Shown piece by piece: positions 30,564-39,811 of a stretch of 64,000 bases of DNA (its first letter is position 1; each line of letters begins with the position of its first letter). The DNA comes from an uncultured Owenweeksia sp. (GTDB lineage Bacteria > Bacteroidota > Bacteroidia > Flavobacteriales > Schleiferiaceae). The stretch lies in assembly GCA_937146805.1 (NCBI GenBank), contig CAKZRR010000038.1, positions 62,001 to 126,000 on the forward strand, read 5' to 3'. The translations under genes and the position numbers were made by a program. The notes under the pieces were generated by a model. It had not been told where the DNA came from and made no database searches. It saw nothing but the letters and a program-made list of their open reading frames with translations.

Positions 30564-33387
30564 CACCTTCAAAGTTAGCAGATATTTCGGTAAATGGCAC
30601 TTCAGGATTAAAAATTTCTTCCAAAACACTTTTCAAAAAGCCCTCAAAATCAGACAGTAACTCATCTCCAATATTAGTATCAGCTGCTTTACCTGTACCT
30701 ACTTTAAACGAAAACAAGCCTTCCTTCATCTTCTTTAAAGCATAAATTCCAGCTTCCAAATTTTCCATTTCGGGTTCCGTTTTTTTAGCGAGGTACGCGT
30801 ATATCAACAACTGTAAAGACTTACTTTTAGCATTGGGTTGTCTTAAATCCTCCAACTCCTTTATCGTGAGATCTTTGGCCTCGACTCTTCCTGTTTTAAA
30901 ATCAATAATCCGATGGGTATTTCCAATCCGTTCCCAGCGATCAATACTTCCTCTTAACTTCACTTTTTGGCCTCTCTGTATTTCCATGTGAGTCTCTACC
31001 TCCCTTTCAAGACCCACTATACTTAACACCTTTCCCTCTTTTTCCAACCCTTCTACCTCGGCCTTTTGAGCCTTTAAAAAACCCAACAAATAAGAAGCGA
31101 TGGTTTCCTTTACCAATAAATTTTTTCCTCTATCCGTTTCCTCGATATTCGCTACATCCTTTAAACCACGTGCTACATCCTTCCGTAAATCCTCCATACT
31201 CAGCGCAAAAATGGGATCATTAGACGTTATAACTGATTTCGGTTTCCGGCCTTCTGCCGTTTCCTTTGAAAAATAACGCTCTAAAAGCGAATGTGCCACA
31301 TTACCCTGGCTCGGCATATCTGCCTCTTCACTTACCTTCTCCTCTTCGTGCAATCCCAGCACCCTGCGGTTGTAAAAATCTATGGGATCGTTAATATAAT
31401 TTGTAAGGCTGGTAGGTGAAAAGCCATTCTCACCCATTTCCTTTAAGCGCTCCATAATGGCTTCCGTTTTAGGAATTACCGTAAGCTCGGTAGGAGGTAA
31501 TGTGGTTTTAAACTTATAGGAGGTTTTTGTGAGGGTGGTTTTAGATTTGGCTTGTAATTCATACTGAAGCTGCACCACAAAACGACTCAACTCATTGCTC
31601 CCAATAGCAGCGGGTTTGCCGCTATACAATAAAACAACCTCCTTGGTTCTATGTAGTAAACGGTAAAAGTGATACGCATAAACCGCATCTTTTTCCAAAT
31701 AGGTGGGTAAGTCAAACTCTCGCTTTATGTCAAAAGGTATTAAGCTGTTTTCAGATCTGCCTTTAGGCAAAATTCCCTCATTTAAAGAGGTAATTACCAA
31801 TTTTTCAAAATCCAATGAACGCGTTTCTAGCATTCCCATTATTTGCAAACCACTTAAAGGTTCCCCAAGTAAATCCAGTGTTTCGGAGCGTAGTATATCA
31901 CGGTAAAACCGAATGGCTGTAGTAGCTTCATTAATATAAGGGTACTGCTCACACAATTGCGCAAGGCTGGTAAACACTTTGTAAAAACCATACAACGCTT
32001 GGGGCAAAGCACTGTGTTCAGGCGATTTTGAGTGAATTTCTTCGCTTAATTTTGCCAAGTGTTGCCATACTTTCGACCAGTTTCCATGAGGTAATTCATC
32101 AAAAAAACTATTAAAGGAAACACCTAGCTGATTGCCTGTTAAGGCATTGAGCTGTTTAGCCGAAATATACACCCTGTTTTTCTTTCGCAGTTGATGTCGC
32201 GCTTTGGCCAGTGCAGCAGGCGTATCCAACCAAATAGCCGTTTGCGGGTGACTTAAAAAATCATCCCAATATTGATGGTAGTAAGCTGGTTTTTTGGCGC
32301 CATCTTTTCTGTTATTATTGGCAAAGCCTTGTACCATTTTTAGCAAAACTCCAAAAAAACTAGCGCTGGGTGTACTGTGCAGTGGTAAGCCCATGGTTAC
32401 GTTTACACTGGATATTTCTTGCGGCAGCACATTGAGAAATACGGGCAACAAATTTTCATCAGCCATAGCCACCGCCACCTGACTAAATTCACCATTTGCC
32501 AATTGTAAAACGGCCTGATTGGCCGCCACCGCCTGTAAATGGTTCCCTCCAGCTTCTACCACTTTAATACTACGGTGGATATTGCTCAAATTGTTTTCCA
32601 CCCAATTAAACTTACCATCCGCCTGTAAGCGTTTTATCAATTTACTTTTTCGTAAAAAATCGCCTGCCTCTTGATCGGTATCCTTAAAATAATAAGCATC
32701 TACATCCCAATAAAAATCGGCTAAACCATTTTCATAAAGGCTTGTAAAAATTTTTTCTTCGGAAGTGTTGAGCGCGCTAAACCCTGCAAAAACAATTTTG
32801 GTAAAATGCTTTTTAATGTTTGGCAAAAGTATTTCCATACTTTCGGCCATCTGGCGATAAGCCATACCCTGATACACCTGACCCTGTGCCGCCAAGTTTT
32901 TAGTGAACGCTTCATACACTTTAGGTAGTAGCTTCCAAGTGGCCAAGTATTTTTTGAGCATTTCGCTCATTTCGCCCTCGGGTTTTAAATCCCATTTTTT
33001 GATACGCTCTACATCGGCCAAATAGCCAAAAAGGTCTGGCGCATCTACCAAGTATCGGTCTATCTCATTAAAATCTGAAAGCAGTAAACTAGACCACTGC
33101 GTAAACTCATCAAAGCTTTGTGGAGCACCAGGGTTTACTTCTGTAAAAGCTTCATACAGCTTAAATTGCAGACTAACTTGATCCAAAGTTTGCCAATTAA
33201 GCTGGTCCAGTAAAAATTCTTCAATAGTAGTAATAGTGGGACTCCAAGAGGGCTCGGTAATCATTTTACCCAGTTCCTTTTTTAAGAATATGGCGGCTCT
33301 TCGGCTAGGAAGCACTACACAAGTTTGTTGCCATTGCGGCTGACTTGCCATGAGTTCTTCCGCTACTTTCTGTAAAAAGGTGGCCAT
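30556..33387 (-). CDS. AddB-like PD-(D/E)XK nuclease family protein (recombination/repair)
   Basis: 943 aa; N-terminal helicase-like region (TCVVLPSRRAAIFLKKELG); C-terminal nuclease signature GSIDRWERIGNTHRIIDFKTGRVE with upstream GNVAHSLLERYF. Confidence 0.8.
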   Translation of the reverse strand: MATFLQKVAEELMASQPQWQQTCVVLPSRRAAIFLKKELGKMITEPSWSPTITTIEEFLLDQLNWQTLDQVSLQFKLYEAFTEVNPGAPQSFDEFTQWSSLLLSDFNEIDRYLVDAPDLFGYLADVERIKKWDLKPEGEMSEMLKKYLATWKLLPKVYEAFTKNLAAQGQVYQGMAYRQMAESMEILLPNIKKHFTKIVFAGFSALNTSEEKIFTSLYENGLADFYWDVDAYYFKDTDQEAGDFLRKSKLIKRLQADGKFNWVENNLSNIHRSIKVVEAGGNHLQAVAANQAVLQLANGEFSQVAVAMADENLLPVFLNVLPQEISSVNVTMGLPLHSTPSASFFGVLLKMVQGFANNNRKDGAKKPAYYHQYWDDFLSHPQTAIWLDTPAALAKARHQLRKKNRVYISAKQLNALTGNQLGVSFNSFFDELPHGNWSKVWQHLAKLSEEIHSKSPEHSALPQALYGFYKVFTSLAQLCEQYPYINEATTAIRFYRDILRSETLDLLGEPLSGLQIMGMLETRSLDFEKLVITSLNEGILPKGRSENSLIPFDIKREFDLPTYLEKDAVYAYHFYRLLHRTKEVVLLYSGKPAAIGSNELSRFVVQLQYELQAKSKTTLTKTSYKFKTTLPPTELTVIPKTEAIMERLKEMGENGFSPTSLTNYINDPIDFYNRRVLGLHEEEKVSEEADMPSQGNVAHSLLERYFSKETAEGRKPKSVITSNDPIFALSMEDLRKDVARGLKDVANIEETDRGKNLLVKETIASYLLGFLKAQKAEVEGLEKEGKVLSIVGLEREVETHMEIQRGQKVKLRGSIDRWERIGNTHRIIDFKTGRVEAKDLTIKELEDLRQPNAKSKSLQLLIYAYLAKKTEPEMENLEAGIYALKKMKEGLFSFKVGTGKAADTNIGDELLSDFEGFLKSVLEEIFNPEVPFTEISANFEGDD

Positions 33388-33471
33388 AGGGTATTTGAGT
33401 TTGGTGTGTAAAAGTACAAGCCTTTACACAGGTGCTAACCTCAAATCAAAAAATTTATAGGGTTTAAAATG

Positions 33472-34050
33472 CTAACGATAAAAATTGCCCGTCAATAAGC
33501 ATTCCCACACTCTGGGTGCCAGCATAAAGCTCACGTTTTTTCCGGCCTTAATGGCCTTTCTAATATCGGTAGAGGCCATCTGAATAATGGGCGCATCGGT
33601 GAGCGTAACATTGGGATGGTCTTTTAATTTGCCTCCATCCATATTAATACGTGGGTACACATAAATATGGTGATTTTCTAGCATCCACTCGTAATTTTGC
33701 CACTTGTGAAAAGTCTGCAAATTATCGGCTCCCATAATTAAGCAAAACTCTCTGTCAGGCCATTTTTCGGTAGCATGTGCCAACGATTTTGCCGTGTAAG
33801 ATGGCTGCGGTAAACCGAATTCCATATTGCTCACCTTCATATTTACCTCATCATCAATGGCCAGTTGTACCATGTGCAAACGCTGGTAATCATCCAATAA
33901 GGTGTTCTTCTTTTTATGGGGGTTGTGAGGTGTAACCACAAACCAAATCTCTTCCAAATCAGTAAACTCAAGCATATGCTGTGCAATTACGCAATGCCCA
34001 ATATGAATAGGGTTAAAAGTCCCGAAATAAAGTCCCGTTTTTTTAGGCAT
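33472..34050 (-). CDS. nadD: Nicotinate-nucleotide adenylyltransferase
   Basis: GLYFGTFNPIHIGHCVIAQHML nucleotidyltransferase motif, VVTPHNPHKKK, MASTDIRKAIKAG. Start at internal ATG 34050. Confidence 0.93.
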   Translation of the reverse strand: MPKKTGLYFGTFNPIHIGHCVIAQHMLEFTDLEEIWFVVTPHNPHKKKNTLLDDYQRLHMVQLAIDDEVNMKVSNMEFGLPQPSYTAKSLAHATEKWPDREFCLIMGADNLQTFHKWQNYEWMLENHHIYVYPRINMDGGKLKDHPNVTLTDAPIIQMASTDIRKAIKAGKNVSFMLAPRVWECLLTGNFYR

Positions 34051-34633
34051 CAATCTGTAAAAAATCTTTGAGTAGTTTTTCCGCATTTACTTTAGCAGTG
34101 TCCAAATCTTTGTTGAGCAAAACTTTGTCAAAACGATCTGATCGACCAATTTCTTTTCTTGCTTTAGCTAAGCGCTGACGAATTTTATCCTCGGTTTCGG
34201 TTTGGCGTCCGCGCAGTCTTTTTTCGAGCTCTTCAATGCTCGGAGGCATCACAAAAATGGCTAGTGCCTGATCGCCATATAGGCTCTTTAAATTAAGGCC
34301 GCCTACCACATCCATATCAAAAATAACCGTTTTGCCTAAATCCCATATACGCTCCACTTCACTGCGTAGAGTGCCGTACATACTTCCAGCATACACCTCT
34401 TCCCATTCAATAAAATCACCTTCTAAAACGCGTTCTTTAAAATCTTCTTCGCTTAAAAAGTAATAGTCTTTTCCGTCTTCTTCCTTGCCTCGAGATGGAC
34501 GGCTAGTTGCTGAAATACTGAACTCCAAACCCAAGTTTTGCTCCAATAAATGGCGCACCAAAGTAGTTTTTCCCGAACCACTAGGTGCCGAAAAAATTAC
34601 CAACTTCCCTTTTTTTTCAGTTGCCTGATCCAT
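34043..34633 (-). CDS. gmk: Guanylate kinase
   Basis: KLVIFSAPSGSGKTTLVRHLL, SISATSRPSRGKEEDGKDYYFLSEEDF, FIEWEEVYAGSMYGTL. Confidence 0.96.
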   Translation of the reverse strand: MDQATEKKGKLVIFSAPSGSGKTTLVRHLLEQNLGLEFSISATSRPSRGKEEDGKDYYFLSEEDFKERVLEGDFIEWEEVYAGSMYGTLRSEVERIWDLGKTVIFDMDVVGGLNLKSLYGDQALAIFVMPPSIEELEKRLRGRQTETEDKIRQRLAKARKEIGRSDRFDKVLLNKDLDTAKVNAEKLLKDFLQIDA

Positions 34634-35502
34634 TATAGTACGTTCAGTATTTGTTCCTTCATTTTCTCCAATTCATCCTTCATTTCTACCACCAACTTTT
34701 GCATGCCGGCATGATTGGCTTTACTTCCTAATGTATTTACTTCTCGGCCTATCTCCTGGGCAACAAAACCCAATTTTTTACCTACAGCTCCACCTTCTTG
34801 TAGTAGCTCTTCAAAATATTTTAAATGGTTAGCCAAGCGCACCTTTTCTTCGGTTACATCCAACTTTTCCAAGTAATAAATCAGTTCCTGCTCAAAACGA
34901 TTTTCGTCTGGCTTTTCGGCAATTTCGGCCAAGCCACGATTTAGTTTTTCCTTAACTCGGTTGATGCGCTCCTCTTCAAATTCGGGCACTTTAGCCAAGC
35001 GCGCATCAATATTTTGGAGGCGCTCTCGCAATTCCACTCTTAAGCTCTCACCCTCTTGTTTTCTAAAATCCTGTAACCTTTCAATGGCCTCTGCAATCAC
35101 CACCTTTACGGCTTTCCATTCCTGCTCATCTACTTGGTCTTCGCCACCACTCATTACATCTGGCAAGCGCATTACAGCAGATAAAATATCGCCCTCTATT
35201 CCGTTTTTCTCTACCAAACTCTTAAGCTGACCGATGTAAGCGGTGGCCAAAGTTCCGTTTATTTTGGGTGCTTTATCCACACCCGTTACCTCGCAATAAA
35301 AGCTCATATCCATCTTTCCTCTCACCAATTGCTTGGCTAAAGTTTTACGAATGTCCTGTTCTTTTTCCTTGAACAAATGCGGCATTCGTACCGAAATATC
35401 TACCTGCTTACTGTTGAGGCTTTTTATTTCGATAGAGATTTTTTTGCTTGGAAGTTGAACCGTGGCTTTTCCAAAGCCCGTCATGGAATATAAGTTCGTC
35501 AT
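34633..35502 (-). CDS. yicC: YicC family protein (endoribonuclease-type)
   Basis: MTGFGKATVQLPSKKISIEIKSLNSKQVDISVRMP; C-terminal FVAQEIGREVNTLGSKANHAGMQKLVVEMKDELEKMKEQILNVL. Confidence 0.93.
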   Translation of the reverse strand: MTNLYSMTGFGKATVQLPSKKISIEIKSLNSKQVDISVRMPHLFKEKEQDIRKTLAKQLVRGKMDMSFYCEVTGVDKAPKINGTLATAYIGQLKSLVEKNGIEGDILSAVMRLPDVMSGGEDQVDEQEWKAVKVVIAEAIERLQDFRKQEGESLRVELRERLQNIDARLAKVPEFEEERINRVKEKLNRGLAEIAEKPDENRFEQELIYYLEKLDVTEEKVRLANHLKYFEELLQEGGAVGKKLGFVAQEIGREVNTLGSKANHAGMQKLVVEMKDELEKMKEQILNVL

Positions 35503-35523
35503 AAGGCTGCAAAAGTAAAATAA

Positions 35524-36423
35524 TCAGCGTTTGAAAAACGATACAAAATAGACGCCTACAAAAATGAAGCTCGCACCCAAAACACGCACCAAAGTAAGGC
35601 TATCGGTAGCCAATAAAATAGCGGCTAGGGTGGCCACCACAGGCTGCAGATAAATATAAAAACTTACCGTGGTACTGCTTACCGTTTTTAACGCAAATAC
35701 ATTTAGCAAATACGCCATATAGGTAGTGCATACCACCACAAAAATCACTTCCCAAAAAATAAAGGACGGCATACTTTGCCATTCAATTTGTACAAACTGC
35801 GGAACGCCAAACGGAAGTACTATAAGCAAACCGTATAAAAACACCCACTTTATTACAGTAATGGGTTGGTACCGCTGCATGAGTGGTTTTACCAACACCA
35901 AATAAGCCCCATACGAAGCCGCGTTTAAAAACACCAAAAGGTTACCCAGCGAGTGATCGCCACTAAAAATTTGATTAAAATGACCTCCTTGACTAATTAA
36001 AATTAGTGCGCCTATTAGCCCCAAAGCAATACCTACTATACGGCTGGCCGAGAGGGCTTCTTTTAATATAAGAGCCGACATTACCAACACCAAAATGGGA
36101 TTGGTAGTCATCATTACAGCTGCACTAATGGGCGTGGTTAAGTTTAGGCCTTCAAAAAATAATAGTTGGTTGCATGCCACCCCAAAAAGACCACATAAGG
36201 CCAAACGAACATGATCTGATTTTGCCATTTTTTGACCTTGCATAAAGCGAGCCGTTAACCAAAAGAGCAAAGTGGCACCTAAAACACGCACCAAAATAAA
36301 GCCTCGTGGCAAAATAAAATCCGGCATTACATCTTTGGCAATACTGTAGTTAAGCCCGTAAATTACCGCTACCGCCACAAGGGCGAGATGTGCTTTAAGC
36401 TTATTATTATCCTGGTTCGCCAA
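35524..36423 (-). CDS. EamA/DMT family transporter
   Basis: About ten hydrophobic segments with duplicated EamA-like halves (ALILKEALSASRIVGIALGLIGALIL). Confidence 0.88.
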   Translation of the reverse strand: MANQDNNKLKAHLALVAVAVIYGLNYSIAKDVMPDFILPRGFILVRVLGATLLFWLTARFMQGQKMAKSDHVRLALCGLFGVACNQLLFFEGLNLTTPISAAVMMTTNPILVLVMSALILKEALSASRIVGIALGLIGALILISQGGHFNQIFSGDHSLGNLLVFLNAASYGAYLVLVKPLMQRYQPITVIKWVFLYGLLIVLPFGVPQFVQIEWQSMPSFIFWEVIFVVVCTTYMAYLLNVFALKTVSSTTVSFYIYLQPVVATLAAILLATDSLTLVRVLGASFIFVGVYFVSFFKR

Positions 36424-36550
36424 TCGTTTATTTACTTTTTAGGGAAATGCAAAAAACGGCATTTCATTTACACAAATCCCCTTTTTTTTAATGACTAGAA
36501 ACCCAAAATAGGCGCCCCTCTAACAGCACCTTTAACACTGGGTTAATTTT

Positions 36551-36558
36551 TACCTTTG
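36551..36558 (+). promoter_or_regulatory. Possible Bacteroidetes -7 box (TACCTTTG)
   Basis: Exact match to TAnnTTTG about 50 nt upstream of the trans-sulfuration CDS. The -33 element is not clear. Confidence 0.35.
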
Positions 36559-36611
36559 CAGCTCAAAATTTGAAATTTACAAAAGCCTTCTAAATATAAT
36601 TGCCGCTTTAT

Positions 36612-37772
36612 ATGGCCAAAAAAAACTTAAAATTTGACTCATTAGCAATTCATGGAGGACAAGAATCAGACAAAGCCTACGGGGCCGTAATGCCACCCAT
36701 TTACCAAACATCTACCTACGTGCAGGCCAGTCCTGGCGATCATAAAGGTTACGAATACTCAAGATCGGGTAACCCTACGCGCCATGCATTAGAAAAAAGT
36801 ATTGCGGCTATTGAAGATGCCCAATTTGGTTTGGCCTTTGGCAGCGGATTGGCAGCCATTGATTGTGTTTTAAAAATGCTAAAACCGGGTGATGAGGTAA
36901 TTTCTACCAACGATTTATACGGTGGTACGTACCGCCTTTTTAAAAATATGTTTGAGACCTTTGGTATCATTTTTCACTTTGTACCTATGGGGGCGCCCGA
37001 AACGGTGCAATCGCATGTAAATGCTAATACCAAGCTTATTTGGGTAGAAACCCCTACTAACCCCATGCTTAATATTATTGATGTTGAAGCCATTGCCGAA
37101 ATATCTAAAGCAGCTGATGCCATTTTGGTGGTGGATAATACTTTTGCCACTCCGTACTTACAGCAGCCACTAAACTTAGGAGCCGATATTGTAATGCACA
37201 GCGCCACAAAATACTTAGGTGGCCACTCGGATGTGGTGATGGGTTTGTTGGCTTTAAGCGATAAAACTTTGGCCGAAAAGCTTTATTTCATTCAAAATTG
37301 CTCTGGAGCTATTTGTGGACCAATGGATTCATTTTTAGTGCTTAGGGGTATAAAAACTTTAGCGGTACGCATGCAAAGACATTGCGAAAATGGAGAAATC
37401 ATCGCACACTTTTTGAAAGCGCATCCAAAGGTGGGTAAAGTGTACTGGCCCGGTTTTGAAGACCATCCAAACCACGAAATAGCTGCCCAACAAATGAACG
37501 ACTTTGGTGCTATGATGTCGTTTACATTGGCCAGCGGAAAATTAGAAGACACTATAAAAGTGGTTTCAAGCTTTGAGGTGTTTACTTTGGCCGAATCTTT
37601 AGGAGGAGTAGAATCTTTGGTGGGTCACCCAGCCACCATGACGCACGCCTCTGTACCAAAAGAAGAAAGAGAAAAAACGGGGGTGGTTGATTCTTTAATC
37701 CGCTTAAGCGTGGGTATTGAAGATGCCGAAGATTTAATGAGTGATTTAGATAATGCACTAAACTTAATATAA
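36612..37772 (+). CDS. Trans-sulfuration PLP enzyme (cystathionine gamma-synthase/lyase family)
   Basis: YEYSRSGNPTRHALEKSIAAIE, VDNTFATPYLQQPLNLGADIVMHSATKYLGGHSD, ESLGGVESLVGHPATMTHASV, RLSVGIEDAEDL. Confidence 0.94.
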   Translation: MAKKNLKFDSLAIHGGQESDKAYGAVMPPIYQTSTYVQASPGDHKGYEYSRSGNPTRHALEKSIAAIEDAQFGLAFGSGLAAIDCVLKMLKPGDEVISTNDLYGGTYRLFKNMFETFGIIFHFVPMGAPETVQSHVNANTKLIWVETPTNPMLNIIDVEAIAEISKAADAILVVDNTFATPYLQQPLNLGADIVMHSATKYLGGHSDVVMGLLALSDKTLAEKLYFIQNCSGAICGPMDSFLVLRGIKTLAVRMQRHCENGEIIAHFLKAHPKVGKVYWPGFEDHPNHEIAAQQMNDFGAMMSFTLASGKLEDTIKVVSSFEVFTLAESLGGVESLVGHPATMTHASVPKEEREKTGVVDSLIRLSVGIEDAEDLMSDLDNALNLI

Positions 37773-37773
37773 T

Positions 37774-38448
37774 ATGCCAAGACGCAAGTTTGCTGTAATT
37801 GGAGTGGGTCAATTTGGATCGGCCATTGCCAAAAAACTTTCCGAAAAAAACTCGGAAGTTTTAGCCATTGATATTGATGAAGAAAAGGTGGAAAGTATAA
37901 AGGATGAGGTATCCTATGCAGTAACCCTAGACTCCACTGATATTAAAGCATTGGCTTCTCAAAACGTAAGTGAAATGGATGCCGTGGTGGTTTCTATTGG
38001 AGCTAATTTTCAATGCCTTTTGCTAACTACTTTTGTGCTACAAGAGTTAAATGTGAAGCGCATTATAGTAAGAGCCCAAGGGCCTACCCAGCGTAAAATT
38101 TTAGAAAAAATGGGCGTTACCGAAATACTTTCGCCTGAGGATGAAGTAGCCAGCAACATTGCCGAAAATTTAATGAACCCCAATGTACTTATGTGCATGG
38201 AATTGCCAGATGATTATGAAATTTTGGAGGTTAAATGTCCACCTGCACTGCACAACAGAACCTTGCAGGATATAGCCTTACGGGAGAAATACAAGGTGAA
38301 CCTGATAACCGTTTTGCAAACAAAAGAAAATGGCGAAATGCACATTGTGGGCGTACCACAGTCGGAAACCATTTTGCACTCACAGGATTTAATTGTGGTG
38401 TTTGGCAAGACCGCCAACATTAACCGTTTTATGGATATTAACCAATAA
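37774..38448 (+). CDS. TrkA/KtrA-type potassium channel regulatory (RCK) protein
   Basis: FAVIGVGQFGSAIAKKLSEKNSEVLAIDIDEEKV RCK N-domain, C-terminal TrkA-C-like LHSQDLIVVFGK. Confidence 0.9.
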   Translation: MPRRKFAVIGVGQFGSAIAKKLSEKNSEVLAIDIDEEKVESIKDEVSYAVTLDSTDIKALASQNVSEMDAVVVSIGANFQCLLLTTFVLQELNVKRIIVRAQGPTQRKILEKMGVTEILSPEDEVASNIAENLMNPNVLMCMELPDDYEILEVKCPPALHNRTLQDIALREKYKVNLITVLQTKENGEMHIVGVPQSETILHSQDLIVVFGKTANINRFMDINQ

Positions 38449-39150
38449 ATGAAACAGTTCTTTATAACCGGGACCAGCTCCGGCATAGGGCAATCATTGG
38501 CCAAAGCTGCCTTAGCAAATGGCGATTTAGTTCACGGCTATAGCCGAAGAAATAATTGGGAGCAAGCCAATTTTTATCATCATACAATTGATTTTAGTAA
38601 GCCAGGGGAATGCACGCGACTTCGGTTTGATGTAAACCCTGCGGCCAAGGAGTATATTTTGATAAACAATGCTGGCTGGCTAGGTGAGGTAAAACCCTTA
38701 GCCGAAGTAAGCCCGGAAAACATGGCTCTGGCCCAACAAATTAATTTTGTTGCACCCAGTATTTTAAGCGCTCAATTTTTAAAACAAACAAAAGGACTTT
38801 CTCAAAAAATAAGTATCCTTCAAATTTCATCTGGAGCCGCCCAATATGCTGTGCCGGGTTGGAGTAGCTATTGCAGCAGTAAAGCCGCCCTAAATATGCT
38901 GGCTCGTAGCATCGCGGCAGAGTATCCGCAAGTGCGCAGTTTGGCCATTGCCCCTGGCATTGTTGACACCCCTATGCAATCCGAAATTAGAAGTTTAAAC
39001 CCCGCTCATTTTACCGAAAAAGAGCGATTTATAAACTATCATAAAAACGGTGAGTTAAGCAGCAGCACAGCGGTTTCTGAAAAAATTATGCAAGTAATCT
39101 ATGATAAAATTACTCCTCCAGATTGTGTATTTTCGCTGAATAGCCTTTAA
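38449..39150 (+). CDS. Short-chain dehydrogenase/reductase
   Basis: FFITGTSSGIGQSLA, LINNAGWLG, YCSSKAALNML (YxxxK), APGIVDTPM. Confidence 0.9.
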   Translation: MKQFFITGTSSGIGQSLAKAALANGDLVHGYSRRNNWEQANFYHHTIDFSKPGECTRLRFDVNPAAKEYILINNAGWLGEVKPLAEVSPENMALAQQINFVAPSILSAQFLKQTKGLSQKISILQISSGAAQYAVPGWSSYCSSKAALNMLARSIAAEYPQVRSLAIAPGIVDTPMQSEIRSLNPAHFTEKERFINYHKNGELSSSTAVSEKIMQVIYDKITPPDCVFSLNSL

Positions 39151-39169
39151 CTAACTTTCAATATTAATA

Positions 39170-39673
39170 ATGAAAAAAATTATCCCTTTTCTAATAACCA
39201 GTTTAGTGCTAAGTCTTTCATCATGTAAAGATGATAACAAATCTGGAACTCTTGATGACTCTTACACCGCTAGATTAGTGGGTGTTTGGACTTTAAAATC
39301 GGTAGATTACGAAGCTGATGTAAACCTTGCGGGAACTCCCATCCCTATTGCTGGAAGTGGTACAAGCCTTGACGGTTCTATTGCTTTTACGCAACAGCCC
39401 AACACCTACAAGTTAGATTTAAAATTTAACGCAGCCGTTGATCTTGGAGGAGGAGTGCCCATTCCCATCCCCATTGACGAGACCAGCCAAGGCACTTGGA
39501 CAACCACTGCAGATGACAGTAAAATTATTGTTACCGATGACCAAGGGATGACCACCCTTTTTGAAGTGGTAACCAATGAAAGTAACCGACAAGTGTTTAA
39601 AGGCACCATGACGCAGGACGCCCCCATTATTGGCAAAATAGACGTAGATGTAGTTTTAGAATTTACGCGATAA
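39170..39673 (+). CDS. Lipocalin-like lipoprotein
   Basis: Signal and lipobox LVLSLSSCKDD, followed by GVWTLKSVDYEADVNL and a beta-rich sequence. Confidence 0.6.
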   Translation: MKKIIPFLITSLVLSLSSCKDDNKSGTLDDSYTARLVGVWTLKSVDYEADVNLAGTPIPIAGSGTSLDGSIAFTQQPNTYKLDLKFNAAVDLGGGVPIPIPIDETSQGTWTTTADDSKIIVTDDQGMTTLFEVVTNESNRQVFKGTMTQDAPIIGKIDVDVVLEFTR

Positions 39674-39692
39674 ACCCATTTATCTCATTTTT

Positions 39693-39738
39693 AAAGCCCG
39701 CTTTTTCACTTTCGAAAAAGCGGGCTTTGTATTTTTAG
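39693..39738 (+). terminator. Rho-independent-like terminator
   Basis: Perfect 15-bp inverted repeat AAAGCCCGCTTTTTC...GAAAAAGCGGGCTTT (39693-39707 / 39714-39728), then TGTATTTTT. Confidence 0.85.
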
Positions 39739-39811
39739 ACGTGCCTTTTATGCCTTAATTTGCGCGTCTGAAAGCTTGGCGCTAAGCCTTTCAAAATATC
39801 CAGAAAATACC

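Noticed and set aside
36424-36611. SAM-type riboswitch upstream of the trans-sulfuration gene
   Set aside because: No SAM-I-like or other recognisable conserved core found in the leader; only a short hairpin and a possible -7 box.
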